From contig NZ_CANMFC010000009.1 of the NCBI RefSeq assembly GCF_947497025.1, positions 18,027 to 82,026 on the forward strand: a stretch of 64,000 nucleotides of DNA, written 5' to 3'. Made by a program: the position numbers and the translations under genes. Of the stretch, positions 19,285 to 28,879 are shown piece by piece (the first letter of the stretch is position 1; the number at the start of each line of letters is the position of its first letter). Under the pieces are notes generated by a model that saw nothing but the letters and a program-made list of their open reading frames with translations, had not been told where the DNA came from and made no database searches. The stretch is from an uncultured Kushneria sp. (GTDB lineage Bacteria > Pseudomonadota > Gammaproteobacteria > Pseudomonadales > Halomonadaceae).

Positions 19285-19898
19285 CGTCCTGCTCCTTTCA
19301 TGCCTGCTGCTGCCGCGACCAGCGGATTGACACCGTCTCCCACCAGCGCTTCGATCAATGTCTTTTCACGGCTGCAGACCGTGGCACTACCGTTGAGACG
19401 CCTGACCCGTACCTGACCGGTTCCCGGCAGAAAGTGCACACGACGCGCATGGCTACCGTTGAGGTCCTGCGCAAGGACACGAATGTTTTCGCGATCAAGC
19501 CACGCCATGACAAACTCGGCATTGGCAAAACCGATGCGCGATGCCATACCAGCGATGACCATGCCGCCCCCGAATACCTTGGCTTCCAGCCGGTCGCGAC
19601 GTCCGCCCAGCCGACATATTTCCTCGACCAGCGTGCTCATGGCGTGCTCGCCGTAGCGAAGACGCGGCCCACTGGTATCGTGACTGCCATCACCGGGCAG
19701 CATGTAATGGTTCATGCCGCCCACGCCTGCCGCGCTGTCACGGATACATGCAGAGACACAGGAGCCCAGCACCGTCGACAGCACCATGGGTGATGACGCC
19801 ACGTAATACTCGCTCGGCAGCAGCTTGACGGCGTCAAGACTGTCATCGCGATCGAAGTAAAAGTGGTTGGCCAGGCCTTCCTGCTCCCGACATTTCAT
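19281..19898 (-). CDS. cheD: Chemoreceptor glutamine deamidase CheD
   Basis: CheD deamidates specific glutamines of methyl-accepting chemotaxis proteins. The 205-residue protein has the family's catalytic region [14 protein letters not shown], with a Cys nucleophile, and [10 protein letters not shown] with the conserved His. It is absent from E. coli but common elsewhere, so the operon is a mix of enterobacterial order and an ancestral gene. ATG overlaps the cheR stop (ATGA) and its stop overlaps the cheB GTG. Confidence 0.94.
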   Translation of the reverse strand: MKCREQEGLANHFYFDRDDSLDAVKLLPSEYYVASSPMVLSTVLGSCVSACIRDSAAGVGGMNHYMLPGDGSHDTSGPRLRYGEHAMSTLVEEICRLGGRRDRLEAKVFGGGMVIAGMASRIGFANAEFVMAWLDRENIRVLAQDLNGSHARRVHFLPGTGQVRVRRLNGSATVCSREKTLIEALVGDGVNPLVAAAAGMKGAGR

Positions 19899-20740
19899 GA
19901 CCGTGAACCCGGGTTTGATGCAAGGCCATAGACGGTATGCCCCTGCAAACGGAAGGCATCGGTCAGATACGTAAAGTTTTCGGAGTGCCCGGCAAAAAGC
20001 AGTCCATTGGGCTTGAGCAGCGGCGCAAACCTTTCCAGAATTTTCTTCTGAGTAGGCTTGTCGAAATAAATCATGATGTTGCGACAGAAGATGACATCAA
20101 ACGGGCCTTCTACTTCCCATCGCGCTGCCAGCAGATTCAGCTGGCGATATTCCACCATCGCCGCCAGTGCCGGATTGACCCGTGCCACGCCGGATTTGGC
20201 CCCCACACCGCGCATGAAAAACCGCTTTCGCTGCTCCATCGACAGCTTCTCGATCTGAGCAATCGGGTAGATACCGGCCGCCGCCGTGGCCAGTGCCCTG
20301 GTATCAATGTCGGTGGCCAGGATCCTGGCATTCTGTGCTTTCGAACCGAGCGCCTCGGTCAGCGTCATGGCCAGCGACCAGGGCTCTTCGCCGGTAGACG
20401 CCGCGCAACACCACACCTTGATACTGCCGCTCTGGGCGCGAACGTGATCGGCCAGAATCGGGAAGTGGTGCGCTTCACGGAAAAACGACGTCAGATTGGT
20501 CGTCAACGCATTAACGAAATGTTCCCACTCCGAGGACTCGGCATGGCCATCCAGCAGATCCAGATAAGCCTTGAACTGATTAAGCCCAAGCGTGCGCAGG
20601 CGACGTGCCAGACGGCTGTAAACCATCTCTTTTTTATGCAATGCCAGTGCGATACCTGCACGCTCATGGATCAGGCGCCTTACACGCTCGAAATCCTCAT
20701 GCGTCAGTTTTAAATCGCGGCTTTCAACGACTTCTGTCAC
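19895..20740 (-). CDS. cheR: Chemoreceptor methyltransferase CheR
   Basis: CheR methylates glutamates on chemoreceptors with S-adenosylmethionine. The 281-residue protein has the N-terminal helical CheR_N domain (about 10-65) and a SAM-binding domain with VWCCAASTGEEPWSLAMTL and FDVIFCRNIMIYFD. The start is GTG with GGAG eight bases upstream; no nearby ATG fits. The upstream receptor gene encodes a DWTTF tail that could dock CheR. Confidence 0.95.
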   Translation of the reverse strand: MTEVVESRDLKLTHEDFERVRRLIHERAGIALALHKKEMVYSRLARRLRTLGLNQFKAYLDLLDGHAESSEWEHFVNALTTNLTSFFREAHHFPILADHVRAQSGSIKVWCCAASTGEEPWSLAMTLTEALGSKAQNARILATDIDTRALATAAAGIYPIAQIEKLSMEQRKRFFMRGVGAKSGVARVNPALAAMVEYRQLNLLAARWEVEGPFDVIFCRNIMIYFDKPTQKKILERFAPLLKPNGLLFAGHSENFTYLTDAFRLQGHTVYGLASNPGSRS

Positions 20741-20768
20741 GTCTTTTACTCCGCATCACTGGAAGTGA

Positions 20769-22559
20769 TTAAAAGGTTGTCCAGTCCTCGTCTGCTGCTT
20801 CAGACGCTGGCTCACCACGTGGGCGAGCGACTTTGGCTTTGGCAGAGACGGAGGCGGCGGTTTTGCCGGACTCGGTACGTGACGGCGTCGAAATGTGTCT
20901 GTCCGATTCACCGCCGTGGGCCTTACCCCCATGCTTCATTGAAGAAGCAGTCCTGTCTGAAGCTATTATCGGCGCCCGGACGCTTTCCTTGATCCTGAAA
21001 AGACTGACAATTTCATTAAGGTGATCGGCGTTTTGACGCATCGATTCGGAGGCCGCCGAAGACTGCTCGACCATGGCGGCATTTTGCTGGGTCATTTCGT
21101 CCATGCACTGGATGGCCTGGCCGATCTGTTCGATGCCGTTTTTCTGCTCACGGGTGGCCGAGGAGATTTCCTGCATCAGCGTGGTGACTCGATGCACCCC
21201 GCCGACGATATCGGTCATGGTGGACTGCGCGCGGGCGACCAGTTCGCTACCGGCATGGACCTCAACCGAGGATTTGTCGATCAGCTCACGGATTTCGCGA
21301 GCGGCCTGAGCACTGCGACTGGCCAGTGAACGTACTTCGTTGGCGACCACGGCAAACCCCTTGCCCTGCTCACCGGCACGAGCCGCCTCTACCGAGGCGT
21401 TGAGGGCCAGAATGTTGGTCTGAAAGGCGATGCTGTCGATGACCCCCACGATATCGGAGATACGCGCCGAGGCCTGAGTGATGCCCTCCATGCGCGTGAC
21501 CACATCGCCCATTTCGCTGCGACCCCGTTCTGCCACGCTCGAGGCCTCATGCGCCAGCTTCGAAGCGTCGCTGGCATGCTCGGCGTTATGACCGACCGTC
21601 GCGGTCAGCTCCTCCATACTGCTGGAAGTCTGTTCAAGCGACGCTGCCTGCTCTTCGGTGCGCCGGGAGAGATTCTGATTACCGGTGGCCAGCTCACTGC
21701 TGGCCGGGGAGATCACGCCGACGCTGCCCTTGACATCACGAACCACACCCAGCAGACACTTGCGCATGGTATCCAGCGCAATCATCAGTTGATCCTGGCT
21801 GTCGCTGGTCGATTCCAGATTGCCACTGGAAATCTGACGACAGCACACCAGCGCCTGTTCAAGCGAGCGCTGGGCGCGGCGTACCATTAGCGCCCCTGTT
21901 ATGGCAGTGCCTGCCGTGAGCAGTGTCGTGGCGATGGTGAACGTACTCATGAGTACGGGCAGTGACTGCTGAGCCGAGAGCATCTGATAATCCGCCACCA
22001 GAAGCCCGACCAGCACCATGGATGACAGGGCACTGGTCAGTCCCGCCCAACCGGCCTTGCGGGCAGGCGCCATACGGACGAGCCGATGCCCCCAGCCCAG
22101 CGGCCCGGCCGGCGTGATGACGCCATGAACCAGCGTCCACCCCTTGCCCTGCCCACTGCTGATACGTTGATATACCCGCTCGGCGTGTGCGATGGACGCC
22201 TCGTCAGCCTTGATGCGGACCGAGGCATAGCCCTTGAGCTGGCCCTGCTCGACAATCGGCATGACCGTGGCCCTGACCCAGTAGTAGCCGCCATCCTTGC
22301 GTCGATTCTTGACCATGCCGGTCCACGTCTCTCCGTCGCGCAGGGTCTTCCAGAGATTGGCAAAGGCCACTGGCGGCATGTCCGGATGGCGCACGAGGTT
22401 ATGGGGTGCGCCAATCAGCTCGTGGCGCTCAAACCCACTGACCTCGATAAACGCCGGATTGGCGTAAACGATATTGCCATCAGTGTCGGTCTGGGAGATC
22501 AGAAACTGCTGCTCATCAAGGACATAATGTTTGTCATTGACCGGTTGGTTATTGCGCAT
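20769..22559 (-). CDS. aer: Aer-type PAS aerotaxis receptor with C-terminal CheR-tether
   Basis: Membrane redox/energy sensor feeding CheA. The 596-residue protein has a PAS domain (about 10-120) with PHNLVRHPDMP and WTGMVKNRRKDGGYYWVRA, closely like the FAD-binding PAS of E. coli Aer. Two hydrophobic spans follow (about 170-190 and 205-228), then a HAMP-like stretch and a methyl-accepting signalling domain with the hairpin tip IAFQTNILALNASVEAARAG. It ends in DWTTF, the xWxxF pentapeptide that tethers CheR and CheB; E. coli Aer (506 residues) lacks one. AGGAG lies eight bases before the ATG. First gene of the cheRDBYZ operon. Confidence 0.9.
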   Translation of the reverse strand: MRNNQPVNDKHYVLDEQQFLISQTDTDGNIVYANPAFIEVSGFERHELIGAPHNLVRHPDMPPVAFANLWKTLRDGETWTGMVKNRRKDGGYYWVRATVMPIVEQGQLKGYASVRIKADEASIAHAERVYQRISSGQGKGWTLVHGVITPAGPLGWGHRLVRMAPARKAGWAGLTSALSSMVLVGLLVADYQMLSAQQSLPVLMSTFTIATTLLTAGTAITGALMVRRAQRSLEQALVCCRQISSGNLESTSDSQDQLMIALDTMRKCLLGVVRDVKGSVGVISPASSELATGNQNLSRRTEEQAASLEQTSSSMEELTATVGHNAEHASDASKLAHEASSVAERGRSEMGDVVTRMEGITQASARISDIVGVIDSIAFQTNILALNASVEAARAGEQGKGFAVVANEVRSLASRSAQAAREIRELIDKSSVEVHAGSELVARAQSTMTDIVGGVHRVTTLMQEISSATREQKNGIEQIGQAIQCMDEMTQQNAAMVEQSSAASESMRQNADHLNEIVSLFRIKESVRAPIIASDRTASSMKHGGKAHGGESDRHISTPSRTESGKTAASVSAKAKVARPRGEPASEAADEDWTTF

Positions 22560-22683
22560 GCATGGATCTCCTGAGATGAACTCGCTGATCGGCCATTGCC
22601 GACATGTCTGTGCACATCAAACTATGTTTTGGACAAACCAAACCAAGGATTAGCGCAGGTTAAAGTACGCTATTTATACAGAC

Positions 22684-22714
22684 ATAAAAAAAGCGCCGGC
22701 ATCTGCCGGCGCTT
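22684..22714 (-). terminator. Terminator of motAB-cheAW
   Basis: A 10-bp GC-rich perfect stem (22691-22700 with 22705-22714) with a 4-base loop, followed on the minus strand by seven T. It sits 20 bases after the cheW stop and isolates the aer-che operon. Confidence 0.9.
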
Positions 22715-22734
22715 TCAATGACCAATACAATCGA

Positions 22735-23223
22735 TCAGGCAGCCTTGTCGATCAGGGCCATTTCTTCACTGCTCATCAGTTTCTCGATATCGACCAGAAT
22801 CAGCATGCGTTCATCCAGACTGCCCAGTCCCATCAGGTAATGGGTAGACAGCGTTGAACCAAACTCCGGTGCCGGCTTGATCTGCTCACCGGTCAACGCC
22901 AGAACATCGGAGACACCATCTACCACCACGCCCACGACGCGATGACCAATGTTAAGCACGATCACGACGGTTTGCGCCGTGTAGTCGGCATTGCCCAGGG
23001 CAAACTTCAGACGCAGGTCAACGATGGGGACGATAACGCCACGCAGATTGGTCACGCCCTTGATAAAGGAAGGTGCGTTGGCAATGCGCGTCACCCCTTC
23101 ATAGCCGCGAATTTCCTGCACACTCAGGATATCGATGCCGTACTCTTCCGCACCCAGTCGAAAGACCAGAAATTCATGACCTTCCCCTTCCAGCTGTACC
23201 TTGTCGATAGCAGAAGCTTCCAT
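22735..23223 (-). CDS. cheW: Chemotaxis coupling protein CheW
   Basis: CheW links chemoreceptors to the kinase CheA in polar arrays. The 162-residue protein is a single CheW (SH3-like) domain with [20 protein letters not shown] and ITNLRG-like [19 protein letters not shown]. The ATG at 23223, with GGGAG eight bases upstream, is chosen over one 15 bases earlier. 67 bp after cheA, last gene of motAB-cheAW. Confidence 0.95.
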   Translation of the reverse strand: MEASAIDKVQLEGEGHEFLVFRLGAEEYGIDILSVQEIRGYEGVTRIANAPSFIKGVTNLRGVIVPIVDLRLKFALGNADYTAQTVVIVLNIGHRVVGVVVDGVSDVLALTGEQIKPAPEFGSTLSTHYLMGLGSLDERMLILVDIEKLMSSEEMALIDKAA

Positions 23224-23290
23224 TGTCTCAACTCCCATATGCCCGACCCAGCGGGCAGAATTAAAGATGGCTGTGCGTTATGCAACTGAA

Positions 23291-25366
23291 TCAGTGCAGC
23301 GCGGCAGCACTACGATGATGACCTGCGTGACTGCCTTCACGATCCTGAGGCGCACGTGACAGGGCCGGAATGTCCAGAATCAATGCCACGCTGCCATCGC
23401 CCAAGATGGTGGCGGCAGAGATGCCGGGAACACGTCGATAATTGGTTTCCAGATTCTTGACCACGACCTGATGCTGTCCGATCAGCTGATCGACCTGCAG
23501 TGCAAAGCTGCGGCCCTCACTTTGTACGATCATGACAATCCCTTTGGTGACATCCTGCTTCGCATCAGGAATATCAAAAACTCGATAAAGCTCGACCAAT
23601 GGCAGATATTCACCGCGAACATGCAGGACACGATCATTGCCGGTGACGGTGCTGATATCTTCCGGCCTGACCTGCATGGACTCCTTGATGGCGCCCAGCG
23701 GCAGGATATAGACCTCTTCCCCGACACGAACCGACATGCCATCGAGAATGGCAAGCGTCAGTGGCAGCACGATTCGCGTGGTGGTGCCCTGCCCGGGACG
23801 GGAAAGAATGTCCACGTGACCGCCCATTTGCGCGATATTACGCTTGACCACATCCATGCCGACGCCACGTCCTGACAGATCGGTAACCTGCTCGGCGGTT
23901 GAAAAGCCCGGCGCAAAGATCAGCTGCCAGACATCGTCATCACTCATGGCATCCGACACGGCCAGACCATTCTCACGCGCCTTGCTCAGAATCCGCTCAC
24001 GGTTCAGACCGGCACCATCATCACTGATTTCGATCAGGATGTTGCCGCCCTGATGACTGGCAGAGAGGGTCAGCTTGCCTGCGGCCGGTTTGCCGGCGGC
24101 CAGGCGCCGATCAGGGGTCTCGATGCCATGATCCAGACTGTTGCGCACCAGGTGGGTCAGTGGATCAACGATGCGCTCGATCAAACCCTTGTCGAGCTCG
24201 GTAGACTTGCCCACCGTTTCAAATTCGACCTGCTTGCCAAGTTTGCCGGCCAGATCACGCACCAGACGCGGGAAGCGGTTGAAGACAACATCCATGGGCA
24301 TCATGCGAATTGACATGACCGCTTCCTGCAGGTCACGGGCATTGCGCTGGAGCTGGTTCATACCGCTGAGCAGACTGCCGTGAGTCACCGGATCGAAATC
24401 GGACGTGCCCTGCTCCAGCATGGACTGGGTAATCACCAGTTCACCCACCAAATTAATGATCTGGTCAATCTTTTCGATCGATACGCGCAGAGAGGCATTC
24501 TCGCTGCTGGCCGCAGCCCCGGCGGCCTTTTTGGCGGCAGGTGCGGCGGCTTTGGCCGGTTCAGCCGGAGCGGTAACACTATCCGCTGCTGACTCGGGCG
24601 GTGCCGCGCTTGCCGGTTCAGGTGCTGCTGGCACCATCTCTTCCTCTACGGGCCACTCATCGACTGGCACCGATGCGCTACTGTCATCAGCGGAGCCTTT
24701 CGCCACGCTTTCGAAGGTGATCTGGTCATCGTCGACAACGAAACAGAGCACGGCGCGGATATCTTCCTCGCCCGTGGCGGTCTCAAGCCGTACGGTCAGC
24801 ACATCATTGGCATGCTGCTGTTCCAGCACGGTGCCGAACAATGCCAGCTCTTCTGCAAGGCTGGTGGCATTATCCGCTGCGACACCGGCAATCCGGATGA
24901 CCATGGCACCGCTTTCAGCAAGACCGGAAGCAGGTGCGTGAACTGACGACGTGGAAGCAGCGCCACTCCCCTGGCCCTTCTCTTCGGCCAGTGTCTTTAA
25001 TGTATTACAGATACGCTCGTAGGCGGCGCTATCCGGCTCGGTCTGTTGACGGTAGGCATTGAGCTGATCGCTGAGCATATCCTTGGTTTCCAGAAATATG
25101 TCGATGATGGTCGGGTCAAGGGCCAGTTCACGGTGACGCGCCTTGTCGAGCAGGTTCTCGAACAGATGTGTAGTTTCCTGCAGCACGGTAAAGCCGAATG
25201 TCCCCGCGCCACCCTTGATGGAATGTGCTGCTCGAAAGATGGCGTTGAGCTGTTCACCGTCAGGATCACTGGGATCGATCTGCAACAGCTGCTGCTCCAT
25301 GTCACTGAGCAGTTCCTCGGCCTCTTCGAAAAATGTCTGGTAGAACTCGGTAATGTCGATGCTCAC
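23291..25366 (-). CDS. cheA: Chemotaxis histidine kinase CheA
   Basis: CheA autophosphorylates on His and passes phosphate to CheY and CheB. The 691-residue protein has an Hpt domain with His48 in FRAAHSIKGGAGTFGF, a P2-like CheY/CheB-docking region, an Ala/Pro-rich linker (about 255-300), a dimerisation domain, an ATPase domain (THLVRNSLDHGIE; GRGVGMDVVKRNI) and a C-terminal CheW-like domain. The start is taken as the GTG giving the classical SIDITEFYQTFFEEAEELL beginning; a TTG 12 codons upstream has no family support. Confidence 0.94.
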   Translation of the reverse strand: MSIDITEFYQTFFEEAEELLSDMEQQLLQIDPSDPDGEQLNAIFRAAHSIKGGAGTFGFTVLQETTHLFENLLDKARHRELALDPTIIDIFLETKDMLSDQLNAYRQQTEPDSAAYERICNTLKTLAEEKGQGSGAASTSSVHAPASGLAESGAMVIRIAGVAADNATSLAEELALFGTVLEQQHANDVLTVRLETATGEEDIRAVLCFVVDDDQITFESVAKGSADDSSASVPVDEWPVEEEMVPAAPEPASAAPPESAADSVTAPAEPAKAAAPAAKKAAGAAASSENASLRVSIEKIDQIINLVGELVITQSMLEQGTSDFDPVTHGSLLSGMNQLQRNARDLQEAVMSIRMMPMDVVFNRFPRLVRDLAGKLGKQVEFETVGKSTELDKGLIERIVDPLTHLVRNSLDHGIETPDRRLAAGKPAAGKLTLSASHQGGNILIEISDDGAGLNRERILSKARENGLAVSDAMSDDDVWQLIFAPGFSTAEQVTDLSGRGVGMDVVKRNIAQMGGHVDILSRPGQGTTTRIVLPLTLAILDGMSVRVGEEVYILPLGAIKESMQVRPEDISTVTGNDRVLHVRGEYLPLVELYRVFDIPDAKQDVTKGIVMIVQSEGRSFALQVDQLIGQHQVVVKNLETNYRRVPGISAATILGDGSVALILDIPALSRAPQDREGSHAGHHRSAAALH

Positions 25367-25454
25367 GCCTGATGCCCTGCCCTGCTTCTGGATTCGGTCC
25401 AACGCTCTACCCGAGCGTGCGCAAAAGTACTTTCAAAACCTGCCGCCCTGATGC

Positions 25455-26402
25455 TCATGATGTTGTCACCCGTTCGGACGCCTCCTGAGTGCCCGGAGCG
25501 TTTTCACTCTGGGTAAAGCCCTCAATGGAAAGCGGAACCTTCTCACCATCAATGATGGCCGGCGCCCCCGGAGCCATGTTTTCCTGCTCCATCATTTTCT
25601 GTGCGCGGCTATTGAGCACCAGAATGCTGATCCGACGGTTGAGCGCGCTGTCTTCTTCACCTGATATATTCATGGTGTCTGCCATGCCGATGACCCGCAG
25701 CAGCTTCTCGGGCTCAAGCCCTCCTGCCACAAGCTCACGCCGTGACGCATTGGCGCGATCCGTTGAAAGTTCCCAGTTGCTGTACCCCTTGAGACCGGCA
25801 GCGAACGGCAGGTCATCCGTATGGCCTGACAGGGTCAACTTGTTGGGCAGCTCGTTGAGCAGCGGTGCAATGGCCGTCAGGATGTTGTGCATGTGAGGCG
25901 CCACGCGCGCACTGCCTACTTCAAACATCGGGCGGCGCTGACTGTCCACGATCTGGATTCGAAGTCCTTCGGGAGTAAGATCAAGGCGCATTTGTGAGCG
26001 CAGATCACGCAGGGCCGGGTCCTCCTGCATTAGTGCCTCAAGACGCGCCTTGAGCCTGCTCAGCGCTGACATATCGGTGGCCATGCTGCTGTTTTGCTCA
26101 ATGGTGATCCGTGAGCGCTCCCCCTCACTATGCATGACATCATCACCGCCACCGGGAATCGCACTGTTACTGGCCGAGTTACGATCCCCCCCGGCCAGAG
26201 CCACTTTCAGAGGAGTACGAAAATATTCGCTGATCTGCTCAAACTCGGCTTTCGATGTTCCGGCCAGCAGCCACATCACCAAAAAGAAGGCCATCATGGC
26301 CGTCATGAAGTCGGCGTAGGCAATTTTCCAGCTGCCGTGCGAACCGTGATGGCTGGCGGCTTTCTTGCGACGTATGACAATGGGGCGACGATGCTGGCTC
26401 AT
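25455..26402 (-). CDS. motB: Flagellar motor stator protein MotB
   Basis: MotB anchors the MotA-MotB proton channel to peptidoglycan. The 315-residue protein has one N-terminal membrane span (AYADFMTAMMAFFLVMWLL) with the essential proton-binding Asp31, and a C-terminal OmpA-like domain (LSGHTDDLPFAAG and DRANASRRELVAGG). The Asp with YADFMTAMMAFF suggests proton rather than sodium coupling. Three bases after motA. Confidence 0.95.
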   Translation of the reverse strand: MSQHRRPIVIRRKKAASHHGSHGSWKIAYADFMTAMMAFFLVMWLLAGTSKAEFEQISEYFRTPLKVALAGGDRNSASNSAIPGGGDDVMHSEGERSRITIEQNSSMATDMSALSRLKARLEALMQEDPALRDLRSQMRLDLTPEGLRIQIVDSQRRPMFEVGSARVAPHMHNILTAIAPLLNELPNKLTLSGHTDDLPFAAGLKGYSNWELSTDRANASRRELVAGGLEPEKLLRVIGMADTMNISGEEDSALNRRISILVLNSRAQKMMEQENMAPGAPAIIDGEKVPLSIEGFTQSENAPGTQEASERVTTS

Positions 26403-26405
26403 GGG

Positions 26406-27287
26406 TTAACCCTGACTATTGCCGCTGGGCTGTGAACGCACGCTACGCACATGCTCTTCCAGCTCACTAAAGCTGGGGCGCTCACTTGAATAGAGCACCT
26501 TGCGACCGAACTCGACGGCGATCGGCGGTGCATAGCCATTAAGATTGGCCAGAAGCGTGACCTTGATACATTGCAACATCTTTTCGACTTCACTGATCTG
26601 ATGCCGGATGTGTGTGGCCAGCGGTGTGACAAAACCGTAAGCCAGCAAGATACCCAGGAAGGTACCGACCAGTGCAGCAGCGATCAGAGGGCCTACTTCT
26701 TCAGGCGTAAGCCCTTCGGCACCCAGTGCGTGTACAACCCCCATGACAGCGGCCACGATGCCAAAGGCCGGCAGCCCATCGCCGACACCTGAAATGGCAT
26801 TGACGGGAATTTCGGCTTCATGCTGAAAGGTCTCGATTTCGTGATCCATCAGCGACTCGATTTCGAAAGCATCCATATTGCCGCTGATCATCAAACGCAG
26901 ATAGTCGGTCAAAAACTCCATTAACAAAGGGTCTGCCATCAGTTTTGGATAGCGAGTAAACAGGGGACTTTCCGCGGGGTCTTCAACATCACGCTCAAGC
27001 GCCATCATGCCCTCCTGCCGCCCTTTGGCCAGCAACAGGTACAAAAGCGCCATGAGCTCCATGAAAAGCTCCTTGTTGTATTTGACGCTTCCCTTGAGTT
27101 TGGGAACGACTTTCAGCGTGGCCTTGATCGCCGTGCCGTTGTTACTGGCGATGAAGGCACCCACGGCAGCACCGCAGATGATGACGATTTCGGCCGGCTG
27201 AAACAGAACAGCCAGATGCCCACCCACCATCATGTACCCCCCGATCACCGAGGCAATAACAGCAACATATCCAAATAATATAAGCAC
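26406..27287 (-). CDS. motA: Flagellar motor stator protein MotA
   Basis: MotA conducts ions and pushes on FliG. The 293-residue protein has four membrane spans (about 1-25, 32-52, 170-190, 200-222) and the cytoplasmic loop with charged residues KGRQEGMMALERDVEDP, where Arg and Glu contact the rotor. Start is GTG with GAGGA six bases upstream. First gene of motAB-cheAW; a sigma-28 promoter candidate lies at 27320-27346. Confidence 0.95.
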   Translation of the reverse strand: MLILFGYVAVIASVIGGYMMVGGHLAVLFQPAEIVIICGAAVGAFIASNNGTAIKATLKVVPKLKGSVKYNKELFMELMALLYLLLAKGRQEGMMALERDVEDPAESPLFTRYPKLMADPLLMEFLTDYLRLMISGNMDAFEIESLMDHEIETFQHEAEIPVNAISGVGDGLPAFGIVAAVMGVVHALGAEGLTPEEVGPLIAAALVGTFLGILLAYGFVTPLATHIRHQISEVEKMLQCIKVTLLANLNGYAPPIAVEFGRKVLYSSERPSFSELEEHVRSVRSQPSGNSQG

Positions 27288-27319
27288 GGTAATTCCTCAG
27301 TATTCAGGATCTGGAGATA

Positions 27320-27346
27320 ACATCGGCCAAAAGTGGCCTGGCTTGA
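27320..27346 (-). promoter_or_regulatory. Sigma-28 (FliA) promoter candidate of motAB-cheAW
   Basis: On the minus strand TCAAG, 14 bases, GCCGATGT. The -10 matches the FliA consensus at 6/8 and the spacing equals that of the pseudomonad form TCAAGTTT-N11-GCCGATA, but the second half of the -35 is poor. It lies about 33 bases upstream of the motA GTG, where this class 3 operon should be driven. Confidence 0.65.
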
Positions 27347-27530
27347 GAGCCCATCTCATCAGATTCGTCGGGGAAAAAGAGATATGACATCTGTAGCAGT
27401 GCTGATCTGACCTGATAAATAATGTTGGCAAGATTAAAGCTTTTAATAGCCTGTCAAAGGCATGACTAGCTTCTGAAAAAGGGGTCATATCTCTAGTTTG
27501 AAGACGATCGAGGCAGGATCTGGAAACAAT

Positions 27531-27561
27531 AAAAAACCCTGAAAGTGTGAACTGTCAGGGT
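27531..27561 (-). terminator. Terminator of flhDC
   Basis: A 7-bp stem (27536-27542 with 27555-27561) with a 12-base loop, followed on the minus strand by six T. It sits about 55 bases past the flhC stop in the 327-bp flhC-motA gap. The rest of that gap (27347-27530) shows no gene. Confidence 0.7.
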
Positions 27562-27614
27562 GAGAGGGGAAAACCATGTCAATAGAGGGGCTGGAGTATT
27601 TCTGGCGCAACTGA

Positions 27615-28178
27615 TCAGTATTGCGTACCACTTTCCTTTCTAATGCGCTCTCTTTCGGCAGCGCGTCGGGTTTTTCCTGCCCGCGAAGGCGGCTGACAGA
27701 TACCGCACACGAAATCCTGATCAAGACTATGGGCATGATTGACGAATCTGCCACTGCATGAAGTACATGAAGATAACTGCATCATGTCACTTTCAAAAAA
27801 GCGTACCAGTGTCCAGGCACGCGTCAGGCCCAGTACGGCTTCGCCATCCTCAAGCATGGAGATTTGTTCAAAGTAGAGCCGGTAGGCCTTGATGATGGCT
27901 TCCATTCGGTCACAACGACTTTGCTCACGCAGAGAAAGATAAATGTTGTAAAAAAGCGACGAATGAATATTGGGAAGCCAGGTAATAAACCAGTCTGTTG
28001 AAAAGGGCAGCATTCCCTTCGGTGGTGAAACGCCCCGAACTTCCTTGTAAAGACGGATCAGCCTCCCGCGAGAAAGATCCGTTTCGGTTTCAAGCACCTG
28101 AAGTCTGGCCCCCAGCTCGATCAGTTCGATCGCCAGCTGGATATCACGCACTTCATTGATGACGCTTTTATCGGCCAT
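27615..28178 (-). CDS. flhC: Flagellar master regulator subunit FlhC
   Basis: FlhC with FlhD forms the FlhD4C2 activator of early flagellar promoters. The 187-residue protein carries the family segments [17 protein letters not shown] and [13 protein letters not shown] and four cysteines (Cys138, 141, 158, 161) forming the zinc site. It overlaps flhD by 11 bp. Its presence fits enterobacterial-type control of the regulon rather than the FleQ scheme of pseudomonads. Confidence 0.96.
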   Translation of the reverse strand: MADKSVINEVRDIQLAIELIELGARLQVLETETDLSRGRLIRLYKEVRGVSPPKGMLPFSTDWFITWLPNIHSSLFYNIYLSLREQSRCDRMEAIIKAYRLYFEQISMLEDGEAVLGLTRAWTLVRFFESDMMQLSSCTSCSGRFVNHAHSLDQDFVCGICQPPSRAGKTRRAAERERIRKESGTQY

Positions 28179-28521
28179 GGTGATGCCCCTTTTTCAGCAC
28201 CACCTCCTCCTCATCATCGCGCATGCTCCCGGCCAGCAAAATGGCGGCGTGCGTGCGCTTGAGATCGTCCTCACGCTGCTGTGTGGTCAGCGAAGAAAGC
28301 TGTGAAGGATCTACCAGAGCAAAATGACACAGCAGCTGGTTGGAGTTGGCAAGCTTTGCGAGCTGTGAAATGGGTAATGATGCCAGAGTATCAGCCATCT
28401 GCTCGTTCAGTTTCAGCCTGAACATGGCAGAAGAACGGTCTTCGTTTAAAAGACGTTGTACCAAAAGCAGATAAGACAGATTGACGTTGCGAATATCATC
28501 CAGCAAATGGCTTGTGGTCAT
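28168..28521 (-). CDS. flhD: Flagellar master regulator subunit FlhD
   Basis: Partner of FlhC in the class 1 activator. The 117-residue protein begins [20 protein letters not shown], aligning with E. coli MHTSELL..INLSYLLL, and contains [16 protein letters not shown]. The ATG at 28521 is chosen because it matches the E. coli start and lies about seven bases after AAGG; the ATG at 28524 is equally in frame. The C-terminus is His/Lys-rich (KKGHHHGR). Upstream lies a long AT-rich regulatory region. Confidence 0.95.
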   Translation of the reverse strand: MTTSHLLDDIRNVNLSYLLLVQRLLNEDRSSAMFRLKLNEQMADTLASLPISQLAKLANSNQLLCHFALVDPSQLSSLTTQQREDDLKRTHAAILLAGSMRDDEEEVVLKKGHHHGR

Positions 28522-28795
28522 CATGTTCCCTTCCCCTCGTCTTGAAAATTTATTCCTTGTCACGACAGGTGCAGCGGCGATTGTTCACGCTCTTGACCGA
28601 ATTTTCGTGACAGGTTCATTGCCAGGCAAGGCGACATTTACTCAACTAAATGTAACGCCTCGTTACTTTTTGCAATATTGACACATCACACTTTAATACC
28701 ACAACCATTTTTTTGATTAGTACGAAAACAATGTTTTCCTACGCCCTGTCTTAAGACAATAGCAGATAATTTAGCTAATAAAATCAACGTTAGAC
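28522..28795 (-). promoter_or_regulatory. flhDC upstream regulatory region
   Basis: About 275 AT-rich bases with no gene. Two small inverted repeats stand out: ACATTTA/TAAATGT at 28634-28653 and GTAACG/CGTTAC at 28652-28666, adjoining each other about 110-145 bases upstream of flhD. They could be leader hairpins or operator half-sites. T-rich and A-rich tracts at 28708-28740 could bind H-NS or MvaT. I could not fix one sigma-70 promoter among several AT-rich candidates. Confidence 0.5.
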
Positions 28796-28817
28796 AAAAA
28801 GGGCCCATAAAGGGCCC
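28796..28817 (-). terminator. Terminator after the fliDSTK operon
   Basis: A 6-bp GC-only stem (28801-28806 with 28812-28817) with a 5-base loop, followed on the minus strand by five T. It lies about 60 bases past the stop of the FlhB-like gene and separates it from flhDC. Confidence 0.75.
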
Positions 28818-28879
28818 TATTTCGACGGTTAAGAAGGCAGTTAATGTATCTTTACGTTAACGGACGGTTTCCTGGCGGA

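Noticed and set aside
22577..22615. GCCGATCA before aer as a sigma-28 -10
   Set aside because: The 8 bases at the proper -35 distance (CACAGACA) match the consensus poorly, so I do not call a FliA promoter here.
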